Assembly (NCBI RefSeq): GCF_014203835.1
Contig: NZ_JACHJW010000001.1
Span: 4,910,501 to 4,974,500 of the forward strand
Source of the DNA: Micromonospora polyrhachis
GTDB taxonomy: Bacteria; Actinomycetota; Actinomycetes; Mycobacteriales; Micromonosporaceae
DNA: 64,000 nt
Direction: 5' to 3'
Shown: piece after piece, positions 1 through 8,145 of the stretch
Layout: every line of letters begins with the position of its first letter
Numbering within the stretch: position 1 is the stretch's first letter
Made by a program: the position numbers and the translations under genes
The notes under the pieces: generated by a model
Databases searched by the model: none
The model's input: the letters and a program-made list of their open reading frames with translations, nothing else
What the model was told of the DNA's origin: nothing

Positions 1-562
1 TCGCCAGCGGGTTACGACCGGCATCCACGCCTCGGGCCCGACGGGCCATACTGATCATCTGCCACTCCGCCGCCAGCAGCGGCACCAGCCGGAACGCCGC
101 CAAGGCGCCGATCGCGAAGCGGGCCGGTGCCTTGGCATTCTGGATCAGCGCGTCGGCCAGGTCGGTCGGATCAGTGGTGGTGAAGACCAGTACACCGGGG
201 AGGGCCACCGCGATCATGCGCAGGGCCAGCCCCAGGGCGGTGGCCAGCACACCGGTGGTGACCACGATCGGCCCGGCGGTGACCAGGACCGGGCCAGTGC
301 GCTCGGCCGCGAAGAGCACCATGGTCAGCACGATGCCCAGGGCACTGGCCAGTACCGGCCAGGCCCGTCGGGCCAGTACGCCGTAGCGGATGCCGAACAG
401 CGGCAGCACCGCCAGTTCGATCGCGATGGCCACCGCCGGAGCGACCGGGTCGACCGTGGCGATCAGGGTGAACGAGAAGAGCAGCGCGGCGGCGAGCTTG
501 GCGACCGGGTTGCGCCGGGCCAGCACGGCGTCGGTCACCGCGATCGGGGAAACGGGATTCAC
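1..562 (-). CDS. ykoC: ECF transporter transmembrane (T) component, YkoC-like, 3' part cut by window
   Basis: This is the membrane-coupling subunit of an energy-coupling factor importer. It links the two ATPase domains to the substrate-binding S component. Reading the minus strand from a GTG at 562 gives a hydrophobic protein beginning VNPVSPIAVTDAVLARRNP, with about four membrane segments. Near the window edge it carries MARRARGVDAG, the Ala-Arg-Gly coupling motif typical of EcfT/CbiQ proteins. The GTG overlaps the ykoD stop by four bases (GTGA), so the two are translationally coupled. About 187 codons are visible; the C-terminus lies outside the window. The thiamine-pathway assignment comes from the upstream riboswitch and YkoE, not from this protein itself. 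Confidence 0.85.
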   Translation of the reverse strand, partial: MNPVSPIAVTDAVLARRNPVAKLAAALLFSFTLIATVDPVAPAVAIAIELAVLPLFGIRYGVLARRAWPVLASALGIVLTMVLFAAERTGPVLVTAGPIVVTTGVLATALGLALRMIAVALPGVLVFTTTDPTDLADALIQNAKAPARFAIGALAAFRLVPLLAAEWQMISMARRARGVDAGRNPLA

Positions 563-2136
563 GATGCGCCCCCGGTGGCCGATGGGTCCGGGATGGCCCC
601 GTCCAGGGTCACGGTCTGGTCCAGCGTCGGGGCAGCTCGGTCCAGGGTCACGGTCTGGTCCAGCGTCGGGGCAGCTCGGTCCAGTGTCACGGTCCGGTCG
701 GCCAGCGCGGCGACGAAGTCGGCGTCGTGGGTGACGGTGACCAAGCCGTGCCCGGCGTCGCGTAGCTCGGCGAGCAGGTCCACCAGCTCGATCCAGGTGC
801 GTCGGTCCTGACCGAAGGTGGGCTCGTCCAGGACGAGCAGGCGGGGAGCGGTGGCCAGGGCGGTCGCCACGCTCAGCCGCCGGGCCTCACCCCCGGACAG
901 GGTGTACGGGTTGGCCCCGGCGAGCCGGTCCAGCCGGAGCCGGACCAGCAGGTCGTCCACGGTGGACCTGATGGCTTCGGGAGGTTGCCCGATCCGGCGG
1001 GGACCGAGCGCCAACTCGTCGAAGACGGTGCTGGTGACGAACTGGTGCTCCGGGTCCTGGAACACCGACCCGATCCGGCGGGCCAGTACGGGTGCCCGCC
1101 AGCGGTGCGGCGCGCCCTCCTCCCGACCGGACAGCCGACCTTTTCGACCCGTGCGCTCGGCCAGGCTGTCTGCCCGCCCGGCCAGTTCCGGGGTAGCCAC
1201 CACCCGGCCGGTGCCCGGCTTGAGCAGGCCGCCCAGCAGCAGGGCCAGGGTGGACTTGCCCACGCCGTTGGGTCCCAGTACGGCGAGCGCCTCGCTGGCG
1301 CGTACGGTCAGATCGGTTGCGGCCAGCCGGGGTGGCAGGCCGAGCCGTTCAGCGGTGAGTAAGGGGTCGCCAGCGGTCGTGCCGGTGGTCCGACGGGACG
1401 GCGTCGGCCGGCCGGGGATCCAGACCCCCGCCTCGGCCAGCGCGGTGCCGTGCCGGGCGAAGACCTCCTCGGGGGAGCCGTCGGCGCGTACCCCGCCGCC
1501 CGGTTCCAACACCACCACCCGGTCGACCAGCGGCAGTGCCTCGGCGACCCGGTGTTCGACCAGGATCAGCGTGGTGTCCCGGTCCACCGCCCGGGCGATG
1601 GTCGCCCGGACCAGATCCGCGCCGACCGGGTCGAGGTTGGCGGTGGGCTCGTCGAGCAGCAGCAGGCTCGGCCGCAGGGCGAGGGTCCCGGCGAGGGCGA
1701 GCCGCTGTTGTTCCCCGCCGGAGAGTGCGGCGGTGGGCCGGTCCCGCAAGTAGGGAAAGCCGACCCGACGCAGCGCCTCATCCACCCGGGGCCAGATCTC
1801 CTCGGCCGGTACGCCCCGGTTCTCCAGCCCGAAGGCGACGTCGTCACCGGAGCGGGCCATGACGAGTTGGGTGGCCGGGTCCTGGAAGACGATGCCGACC
1901 CGTTCCCGGGCCTTGCGCGGGTCCAGTCCGTCGACCTTGACCGTGCCGGCCTGCTCTCCGGAGTCCTCGGCGAGCAAGCCGGCGAGCGCGGCGAGCAGGG
2001 TGCTCTTGCCGGCGCCCGACGGGCCCAGCAGCAGCACCCGCTCGCCGTGTTCGATGCGCAGGTCGACGTCGCGTACCGCCCAGGCCTTTCGCCCGGCGTG
2101 CCGCCAGCCGAACCCGCGCAACTCGACCGCGCTCAT
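559..2136 (-). CDS. ykoD: ECF transporter double ATPase, YkoD-like
   Basis: This 525-residue protein joins two ABC ATPase domains in one chain and powers an ECF vitamin importer. Domain 1 has Walker A GPSGAGKST at about 38-46, LSGGEQQRL at about 138 and Walker B LLLLDEPTANLD soon after. Domain 2 has GPNGVGKST near 290, LSGGEARRL near 410 and LLVLDEPTFGQD. A poorly conserved linker separates them. The C-terminus is a 13-residue repeat (TLDQTVTLDRAAP) in two full copies and a part, encoded by a 39-base tandem repeat that looks like a local expansion. The gene lies between ykoE and ykoC and is coupled to ykoC. Function as a thiamine or thiamine-precursor importer is inferred from the TPP riboswitch. 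Confidence 0.9.
   Translation of the reverse strand: MSAVELRGFGWRHAGRKAWAVRDVDLRIEHGERVLLLGPSGAGKSTLLAALAGLLAEDSGEQAGTVKVDGLDPRKARERVGIVFQDPATQLVMARSGDDVAFGLENRGVPAEEIWPRVDEALRRVGFPYLRDRPTAALSGGEQQRLALAGTLALRPSLLLLDEPTANLDPVGADLVRATIARAVDRDTTLILVEHRVAEALPLVDRVVVLEPGGGVRADGSPEEVFARHGTALAEAGVWIPGRPTPSRRTTGTTAGDPLLTAERLGLPPRLAATDLTVRASEALAVLGPNGVGKSTLALLLGGLLKPGTGRVVATPELAGRADSLAERTGRKGRLSGREEGAPHRWRAPVLARRIGSVFQDPEHQFVTSTVFDELALGPRRIGQPPEAIRSTVDDLLVRLRLDRLAGANPYTLSGGEARRLSVATALATAPRLLVLDEPTFGQDRRTWIELVDLLAELRDAGHGLVTVTHDADFVAALADRTVTLDRAAPTLDQTVTLDRAAPTLDQTVTLDGAIPDPSATGGAS
604..702. repeat. 39-bp tandem repeat encoding the YkoD C-terminus
   Basis: Two near-identical 39-base units (604-642 and 643-681) and part of a third lie inside the 3' end of ykoD. 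The unit is a multiple of three, so the frame is kept and the protein gains 13-residue repeats. It is one of many tandem repeats at gene ends in this window. Confidence 0.9.
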
Positions 2137-2159
2137 GCTCTTCCCGCTCCTTCCGCCCC

Positions 2160-2220
2160 GTTGATCATGAAATTATTGACGGAATATCGCCGTCTTCCGG
2201 GTGATAACTTCATGATCAAC
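2160..2220. repeat. Intergenic inverted repeat with GTTGATCATGAA ends
   Basis: The arms at 2160-2176 (gttgatcatgaaattat) and 2204-2220 are inverted copies with one mismatch. Between them is a smaller hairpin, gacgg/ccgtc. The element fills the gap between ykoE and ykoD. It could act as a structured spacer or partial terminator in the operon. From memory, palindromes with these ends recur in Micromonosporaceae intergenic DNA; no second copy occurs in this window. Confidence 0.75.
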
Positions 2221-2233
2221 GAGGATGGGTGGG

Positions 2234-2824
2234 CTAGATGGCGGTGCGCTCGCGGCCGGCGGGGAACCGGTCCAGCACCCCGGTCCGGGCCAGCGCCCGG
2301 GTCAGCAGCCAGCCCCCGACCCCGGCCACCACCGCTGCGCTGATGATCGTCGCCACCGCGTACGGGATCCGGTACGACCAGAGCGCGGTCTTGACGTTCC
2401 ACACGAAGAAGTCGAACAGCGACGCGCTCAGACCGGTCATGGCACCCGCGAACACCGCCGTCGGCAGCTTGAACGAGCGGTAACGCAGCGCGGCGAAGGC
2501 CAGTTCCGCACCGATGCCCTGGACCAGGCCCTGTGGGATGACCGTGCCGCTCCACTGGGTGCCGAGCAGGGCGGAGACGATCGCGGCCACGGTCTCGGTG
2601 TAGAGCGCCGCACCGGGCTTACGGATGATCAGCCCACCCAGCACCGCCGGCACCAACCAGATGCCGTAGAGCAGGGACTGGGCGGGTGGGAAGAAGGCGA
2701 AGGCCGCGTCGGTGGCGCTCCAGACGTAGCCCCAGGCCCAGAAGACCACGCCGAACGCGACGGCGATGACCGAGGCGACGACGACATCGACCGTACGCCA
2801 TCGGTGGTTGTCGGGTTGTGTCAT
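2234..2824 (-). CDS. ykoE: ECF transporter S component, YkoE family (thiamine/HMP)
   Basis: This is the substrate-binding membrane subunit of the ECF importer. The 196-residue protein starting MTQPDNHRWRTVDVVVAS has about six hydrophobic segments and YkoE-like features such as FAFFPPAQSLLYGIWL and the GTQWSGTVIPQGLVQG stretch. An in-frame extension to 2869 exists, but the ATG at 2824 gives the usual family length and leaves room for the leader. A TPP riboswitch lies just upstream on the same strand. The order ykoE-ykoD-ykoC is that of thiamine or hydroxymethylpyrimidine uptake operons. The substrate is inferred from riboswitch and family. Confidence 0.88.
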   Translation of the reverse strand: MTQPDNHRWRTVDVVVASVIAVAFGVVFWAWGYVWSATDAAFAFFPPAQSLLYGIWLVPAVLGGLIIRKPGAALYTETVAAIVSALLGTQWSGTVIPQGLVQGIGAELAFAALRYRSFKLPTAVFAGAMTGLSASLFDFFVWNVKTALWSYRIPYAVATIISAAVVAGVGGWLLTRALARTGVLDRFPAGRERTAI

Positions 2825-2910
2825 GTTGTTGGCTCCCAGTCCCGTTGCATGAACCAGGAGAAGACGCACGCCGAGCCCGGAACTACGGACTACGGCGCGG
2901 CTGGAGGTGT

Positions 2911-3001
<91 letters not shown>

Positions 3002-3161
3002 TGAAGTTGTGTCGCAGACGCTAGCACCAACCTGCACCCGGGCACAGTGCCCGACTGCCGGGTGTGGTGGTGCCCACCCGGGTTCGGGTTAGGGTGAGCT
3101 GCCCGCCTGAGCATCGAGCGATGGCCCGCGCCACCACACCGGGCGGAAGGGACTGACTGCC

Positions 3162-4259
3162 GTGACGGCCCCCGACCGCGCTCCCGTCGGTCGCGCCCCG
3201 ACGGGCGATGAGATCGACTGGACGATCGACGTGGCCCCGTCGACGACCGCGCCGGCCAGGCCAACCATCGAGCCGGCTGCACCACACCGACGTCGGCGTC
3301 CCGGTGCTGGGCGGGACCACTCGGTCGAGGTACTGGCCGTACTGATGATCCTGTTGGTTCTCTTCCGAGAACCGTTGGGCAACGCCATCGCCGACCCGCG
3401 ACTACAGACCTGGACCACGGTCTTCGTCTCGGTGATGGTGCAGGCGGTACCGTTCCTCGTCTTCGGCGTCGTGCTCTCCGCCGTGATCGCGGTCTTCGTA
3501 CCCCGGTCATTCTGGGCCAAGGCGTTGCCTCGTCATCCGGCGCTGGCCGTACCGGTGGCGAGCTGCGCGGGCGTGGTGCTGCCCGGATGCGAGTGCGGGT
3601 CGGTGCCGATCGCCGGGTCACTCATCCGGCGCGGCGTCACCCCGGCCGCCGCCCTGGCGTTCCTGCTCGCCGCCCCGGCGATCAACCCGATCGTGCTGGC
3701 CGCCACCGCCGTCGCCTTCCCCAACAACCCCGAGCTGGTCGCCGCCCGGGCCGGGGCGAGCCTGGTCGTCGCCATGGTCATGGGCTGGCTCTGGCTACGC
3801 CTCGGGCGTACCGAGTGGATCAAGCTGCCGTACCGGCCCGACCTGGACGACCAGTCGAAGGGACGCGCGTTCTGGGCGGCGGTCCGGCACGACGTCGTAC
3901 ACGCGGGTGGTTTCCTCGTCCTCGGCGCGATGGCCGCCGCCAGCATCAACGTGCTGGTGCCGGAACGGTGGTTGCAGAGCCTCGCCGACCAGCCGGTGCT
4001 TTCGGTGCTGGCGCTCGCCGTGCTGGCGGTGTTGTTGTCGATCTGTTCGGAGGCCGACGCCTTCGTGGCTGCCTCGCTGTCACAGTTCTCGCTGACCGCC
4101 CGACTGACGTTCCTGGTCGTCGGCCCGATGGTCGACCTCAAGCTGATTTCCATGCAGGCCGGGGTCTTCGGTCGCCGGTTCGCCTTCCGGTTCGCGCCGA
4201 CAACCTTCGTCGTCGCGGTCGGAGTCTCGGTCGGGGTGGGAGCGGTGGTCCTGTCATGA
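3162..4259 (+). CDS. DUF318 (YraQ/YcgR-type) permease
   Basis: A 365-residue polytopic membrane protein. After a polar N-terminus of about 50 residues come eight or so membrane helices. The family signature PGCECGSVPIAG lies at 141-152, followed by RGVTPAAALAFLLAAPAINP. The GTG start follows a purine-rich GGAAGGGAC stretch. The next gene is the TIGR03943 partner found with this permease in many Gram-positive genomes (the YcgR/YcgQ arrangement), so the two probably form one complex. The transported substrate is unknown; Cys residues in the signature and His residues in the partner point to a metal or thiol, but that is inference. Confidence 0.88.
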   Translation: MTAPDRAPVGRAPTGDEIDWTIDVAPSTTAPARPTIEPAAPHRRRRPGAGRDHSVEVLAVLMILLVLFREPLGNAIADPRLQTWTTVFVSVMVQAVPFLVFGVVLSAVIAVFVPRSFWAKALPRHPALAVPVASCAGVVLPGCECGSVPIAGSLIRRGVTPAAALAFLLAAPAINPIVLAATAVAFPNNPELVAARAGASLVVAMVMGWLWLRLGRTEWIKLPYRPDLDDQSKGRAFWAAVRHDVVHAGGFLVLGAMAAASINVLVPERWLQSLADQPVLSVLALAVLAVLLSICSEADAFVAASLSQFSLTARLTFLVVGPMVDLKLISMQAGVFGRRFAFRFAPTTFVVAVGVSVGVGAVVLS

Positions 4260-4278
4260 ACAGAGCGGTGGTCCGGCC

Positions 4279-5127
4279 ATGAACAAGCAGGCGCAGGCGG
4301 TCGTGCTGCTGCTGCTCGGTGGGGCGGTGGTCAAGGCCAGCCTCACCGACATGTACCTGCGGTACGTCAAGGAGGGGTTGCGGCCCTTCCTGATCGCCGC
4401 CGGGATCCTGCTGGTGGTCGCCGCGGTGATGACCCTGGTTCACGACCTGCGCGGACCGGCCCGATCCGCCAGCACCGGCCCAGCCGGCCCAGCCGGCGCA
4501 GCCGATCCCGCCGCCCCAGCCGGCGCAGCCGATCCCGCCGCCCCAGCCGGCGCAGCCGATCCCGCCGCCCCAGCCGATCCCGCCGGCACCGACGACCACG
4601 GGCACGACCACGGCGGTACGGGGCACCACGAACCCCGGATCGGCTGGCTGCTGATCCTGCCGGTGCTCGGTCTGCTGCTGATCGCCCCACCGGCGCTCGG
4701 CTCGTTCGCGGCCGGACAGGCTGGCACCGCCCTGTCCAGCCAGCAGGTGTCCTCCGACTATCCGCCGCTGCCGGAGGGCGACCCGGTGCAGGTCAGCCTG
4801 CTCGACTACGCGTCCCGGGCGCTGTTCGACAAGGGCGTGTCGATCGGCGACCGGCGAGTGAAACTCACCGGCTTCCTCGCCACCGGGCCGAACGGTGAGC
4901 CGATCCTGGCGCGCATGATCCTCTCCTGCTGCGCCGCCGACGGCCGTCCGATCAAGCTCGGAATGGCCGGCGATCCACCGACCGGGCTGGCCCCGGACAC
5001 CTGGGTGGAGGTGGTCGGCCGTTACACCGACCAGACTGGCACCGACCCGGTCAACGACGAGACCATCCCGTACCTGACGGTCGAGTCCTGGCGGCAGGTC
5101 ACCCCGCCAAAGAACCCGTACGAGTAG
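4279..5127 (+). CDS. TIGR03943 (DUF1980) family membrane protein
   Basis: A 282-residue partner of the upstream permease, beginning 19 bases after its stop. Two N-terminal helices (about 7-20 and 36-53) precede a low-complexity linker with three copies of AADPAAPAG (about 73-100) and a His-rich stretch, DDHGHDHGGTGHH (about 105-117). A third helix follows at about 121-140, then a soluble C-terminal domain with LSCCAADG near 213, typical of the family. The linker repeat is encoded by 27-base tandem units. Metal binding by the His patch is plausible but unproven. Confidence 0.85.
   Translation: MNKQAQAVVLLLLGGAVVKASLTDMYLRYVKEGLRPFLIAAGILLVVAAVMTLVHDLRGPARSASTGPAGPAGAADPAAPAGAADPAAPAGAADPAAPADPAGTDDHGHDHGGTGHHEPRIGWLLILPVLGLLLIAPPALGSFAAGQAGTALSSQQVSSDYPPLPEGDPVQVSLLDYASRALFDKGVSIGDRRVKLTGFLATGPNGEPILARMILSCCAADGRPIKLGMAGDPPTGLAPDTWVEVVGRYTDQTGTDPVNDETIPYLTVESWRQVTPPKNPYE
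4495..4575. repeat. 27-bp tandem repeat, three copies, in the TIGR03943 gene
   Basis: Three identical 27-base units (4495-4521, 4522-4548, 4549-4575) encode the Ala/Pro/Asp linker between membrane helices. Their perfect identity suggests recent expansion. Confidence 0.92.
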
Positions 5128-5306
5128 AGGTCGGCGACGCGTCGGGGAAGGTCCGGCGGGTCGCCCCGGAATTCAACAACACCGGTCCCTGGGGACGGTT
5201 GACCGCTCCGTACGGTCGACGGTAGCCGGATGGCCCACTGGGAGCACATGACCGTCCTCCGCCGAGGAGCCACCGCTGACCGAGACCGATGCCCGACAGG
5301 AGACCC

Positions 5307-6350
5307 ATGGATCAGCTCAGCCGCCGCGCCCGTGACCTCGGGATCGTCGTCGGGCCAATACCCACCGGAGAGCACAACGCGATCACCGACGTGCCCGGGG
5401 TCCTGGTCGGGCACACCACCCTCGACGACGGTGCCGACCTGCACACCGGGGTCACCGCCGTCGTGCCGAGCCAACTCGGTCCCGGACGGTGGACCCTGCC
5501 GGCCGCCGTGTACACCGGCAACGGTTACGGGAAACTCGTCGGTTCGACCCAGGTGGACGAACTCGGCGTACTGGAGTCACCGATCGTCCTGACCGCCACG
5601 CTGTCGGTGTTCCGGGCGGCTGACGCGCTGCTGGGTCATCTGATGGAGCGCCGGCCGGACGGCGTGTCGTTCAACCCGCTGGTGGGCGAGACGAACGACG
5701 GGCACCTCTCGGACATCCGCCGTCGCCCGATCAGCGCGGAGCACGTGCTCACCGCCATCGCCGGGGCATCCGACGGGCCTCCGGCGGAGGGCTGCGTCGG
5801 GGCCGGCACCGGCACTACCGCCCTGGGCTTCAAGGCCGGCATCGGCACCTCGTCCAGGACGGTACGGCTGGCCGACGGATCGGCGACCGTCGGTGTCCTG
5901 GTCCAGGCCAATTTCGGCGGGGTGCTGACCGTCCTCGGTGTACCGCAGCCAGTCGACGAGCTGATCCCGGCCGTCGACCGGACCGAACCACCCGGCAACT
6001 CGTGCATGATCGTGGTGGCCACCGACGTTCCCCTGGACGCCCGGCAGCTTGGCCGGCTCGCCCGGCGGGCGGTCTTCGCGATGGCCCGGGTCGGGGCGTC
6101 GTACAGCAACGGAAGCGGTGACTATGCGGTCGCGTTCAGTACGGCGGGCCCTGATCGGCCGGTGATCCCGGACAGCGAGATCGACCCGGTCTTCGCCGCC
6201 GTGCTGGACGCGGTCGAGGAGGCACTGCTCAACTCGCTCTTTACCGCCGTCACCACCACGGGTGTGGGGGGCCGGACCAGTCATGCCGTTCCGCACGACG
6301 CGGTGCTCCGACGGTTGTCCGCAGCCGGCCGACTCGGGGCACGTGCCTGA
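5307..6350 (+). CDS. P1 (DmpA/BapA-type) self-processing aminopeptidase
   Basis: A 347-residue N-terminal-nucleophile hydrolase. These enzymes cut themselves into two chains, exposing a Ser that removes N-terminal residues, often D-amino or beta-amino acids. The start ITDVPGVLVGHTT is typical. The processing site is PGNSCMIVVATDVPL at about 229-243, with the predicted cut between Asn and Ser near residue 232, followed by LGRLARRAVFAMAR and SYSNGSGDYAVAF. ATG at 5307 follows an AGGAGA ribosome-binding site and is preferred to the in-frame ATG at 5289. There is no signal peptide. The substrate cannot be told from sequence. Confidence 0.88.
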   Translation: MDQLSRRARDLGIVVGPIPTGEHNAITDVPGVLVGHTTLDDGADLHTGVTAVVPSQLGPGRWTLPAAVYTGNGYGKLVGSTQVDELGVLESPIVLTATLSVFRAADALLGHLMERRPDGVSFNPLVGETNDGHLSDIRRRPISAEHVLTAIAGASDGPPAEGCVGAGTGTTALGFKAGIGTSSRTVRLADGSATVGVLVQANFGGVLTVLGVPQPVDELIPAVDRTEPPGNSCMIVVATDVPLDARQLGRLARRAVFAMARVGASYSNGSGDYAVAFSTAGPDRPVIPDSEIDPVFAAVLDAVEEALLNSLFTAVTTTGVGGRTSHAVPHDAVLRRLSAAGRLGARA

Positions 6351-6432
6351 CTTTCCGCGGTGCGGCGACGACCGGGTCGGGTGCGACGCGTTGATCTAGT
6401 TGGTGCTCGTGTGTGACGGTAGTTCGGCATCC

Positions 6433-6500
6433 TGTCCTCGCGGGGTGGGAAAACGAATCCTCGCCGGGTCGGGATACGAATCCTCGCCGGGTCGGGAACG
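6433..6500. repeat. 22-23 bp tandem repeat upstream of the SIS gene
   Basis: Units at 6456-6478 and 6479-6500 share aatcctcgccgggtcggga, and a degenerate unit precedes them. They occupy the leader of the SIS gene, ending about 30 bases before its start. No function is evident. Confidence 0.8.
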
Positions 6501-6533
6501 AAGACAGCAGCACGAACAGAGGTCGGAGGACGC

Positions 6534-7283
6534 ATGACACTCAGCGCCGAGGGCTACCTTTCGGTCGTCACCGAGACGATCGCCCGGGTCTCGACGGAGC
6601 AGCGGGACGCGGTACGCCAAGCCGCTGACCTGATCACCGAGACGTTGCGCGCCGACGGCGTGATCCACGCCTTCGGCACCGGACACTCGGAGGCGCTGGC
6701 GATGGAGATCGCCGGCCGGGCCGGGGGACTGGTCCCGACCAACCGGATCGCGCTGCGGGACGTGGTGCTCTACGGTGGCGAGCCGGCGAGCACCCTCGGC
6801 CCCACGCTGGAACGGGACCCGGCGGCCGTCAAGCGACTCTACGAACTCGCGCCGGTGGCACCGCAGGATATCTTCGTGGTGGCCTCCAACTCCGGGGTCA
6901 ACGGCTCGATCGTGGAGTTCGCCCTGCTGGTGAAGGAGCGCGGCCACAAGCTGATCGCGATCACCTCTCGGGACCACTCGTCCCGGGTGGACTCTCGCCA
7001 CCCGTCCGGCCGGAAGCTCAGCGAGATCGCCGACGTGGTGCTGGACAACGGTGCCCCGTACGGGGATGCGACCCTGCCGCTGCCCGGGGGCGGTGCGGTG
7101 GGTGCGGTGTCGTCGATCACCGCCGCCCTGCTCGCCCAGCAGATCGTGGTCGAGGTGGTCGCTCAGCTGGTCGAGGCGGGTGAGACCCCACCGGTCTACC
7201 TGTCGGCCAACATCCCGGCCGGCGACGCGCACAACAACGCGCTGGAGGAGCGGTACGCGGGTCGGATCCGGCGCGGCGCCTGA
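6534..7283 (+). CDS. SIS-domain sugar isomerase-like protein (UPF0309 type)
   Basis: A 249-residue protein with one SIS (sugar isomerase) fold, which binds phosphosugars such as GlcNAc-6-phosphate derivatives. The phosphate-binding stretch FGTGHSEALAMEIAGRAGG lies at about 46-64, and a second Ser-rich loop, VVASNSGVNGSIVEF, at about 120-134. The ATG follows GAGGACGC. Length and motifs fit the UPF0309 group. No sugar transport or kinase genes are adjacent, so the pathway is unknown. Its stop codon lies in the first unit of a tandem repeat. Confidence 0.85.
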   Translation: MTLSAEGYLSVVTETIARVSTEQRDAVRQAADLITETLRADGVIHAFGTGHSEALAMEIAGRAGGLVPTNRIALRDVVLYGGEPASTLGPTLERDPAAVKRLYELAPVAPQDIFVVASNSGVNGSIVEFALLVKERGHKLIAITSRDHSSRVDSRHPSGRKLSEIADVVLDNGAPYGDATLPLPGGGAVGAVSSITAALLAQQIVVEVVAQLVEAGETPPVYLSANIPAGDAHNNALEERYAGRIRRGA

Positions 7284-7361
7284 GCCGGTCCGGCGTTGAT
7301 CCGTTGCCACGGCACCTGAGTCGGTCCGGTGTTGAGCCGCTGCCACCGCGCCGCCTGAGCC
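7277..7361. repeat. 36-bp tandem repeat starting at the SIS gene stop
   Basis: Units at 7277-7312 and 7313-7348 agree at about 30 of 36 positions, and a third partial unit follows. The stop codon (TGA, 7281-7283) is in unit 1 and TGA recurs at the same place in each later unit. Confidence 0.8.
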
Positions 7362-7488
7362 TGCCTGTCCGCCCGATGTGCCAACCTGCGCGGATCCACG
7401 TTTTGCCGGCGCGTCGGGCGGGCAAACACCGCCGCGACCCCGGGTGGCTCGTACCGCCCGAACCGCCCCGGAGCCGGAGGTGACCAGC

Positions 7489-7998
7489 GTGTCGAGGGAA
7501 ACTGACAGGCAGCGATGGCAGCGGAACTTCGCCGATCTGCTACAGGAGCTACGAGTCGCGCAGACCGGTGTCCAGATCCTCTTCGCCTTCCTGTTGACCC
7601 TGCCGTTCAGTGCCGGCTTCGAGGACACCACCGCGTTCCAGAAGGACGTGTACGTGGTGGCGCTGCTCGCCGCCGCGGCGGCCACCGCGCTGATCATTTC
7701 GCCGGTCGCCTTCCACCGGGCACTGTTCCGGCAGGGGCGGAAACCGGAACTGGTCCGGTACGCGCACCGGATGGCCACCGGTGGGCTGACCTTCATGCTC
7801 ATCGCCATGGTCAGCTCGGTCCTGCTGATCACCGACTTTGTGCTGCCTCCGGCGCTCGCGTTCGTGCTCAGTGGGTTTACCGCGATCTGGTTCCTGACCT
7901 TCTGGGCGGCGCTCCCGTTTGCCCGTCGACGCCGGTGGACCGACGACGATGACGAGGCAGACGAGTGGAAAGACCCTGAGGTGGCGGCCGGCGACTGA
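7489..7998 (+). CDS. DUF6328 family membrane protein
   Basis: A small membrane protein of unknown function found across Actinobacteria. Starting at GTG 7489 (GGAGG at 7476-7480, eight-base gap) it has 169 residues. A charged N-terminus with RWQRNFADLLQELRVAQTGV is followed by four hydrophobic helices and an acidic tail (DDDDEADEWKDPE). An earlier GTG at 7480 and a longer reading to 7378 are open, but the ribosome-binding site favours 7489. No neighbour suggests a role. Confidence 0.8.
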   Translation: MSRETDRQRWQRNFADLLQELRVAQTGVQILFAFLLTLPFSAGFEDTTAFQKDVYVVALLAAAAATALIISPVAFHRALFRQGRKPELVRYAHRMATGGLTFMLIAMVSSVLLITDFVLPPALAFVLSGFTAIWFLTFWAALPFARRRRWTDDDDEADEWKDPEVAAGD

Positions 7999-8145
7999 CC
8001 TGCGGGCCACACGATATCCGTCGGTGTCGGCGGGACAGGTTGATCCAGCAACTTGATTTGGTGGGACTACCCCTGGGTAACACCGGCGGAGTAGCGTTGT
8101 CCCATAGCAGCGCTGGCATCGCCGTACCCGGTCTAGGGGGTAGCC

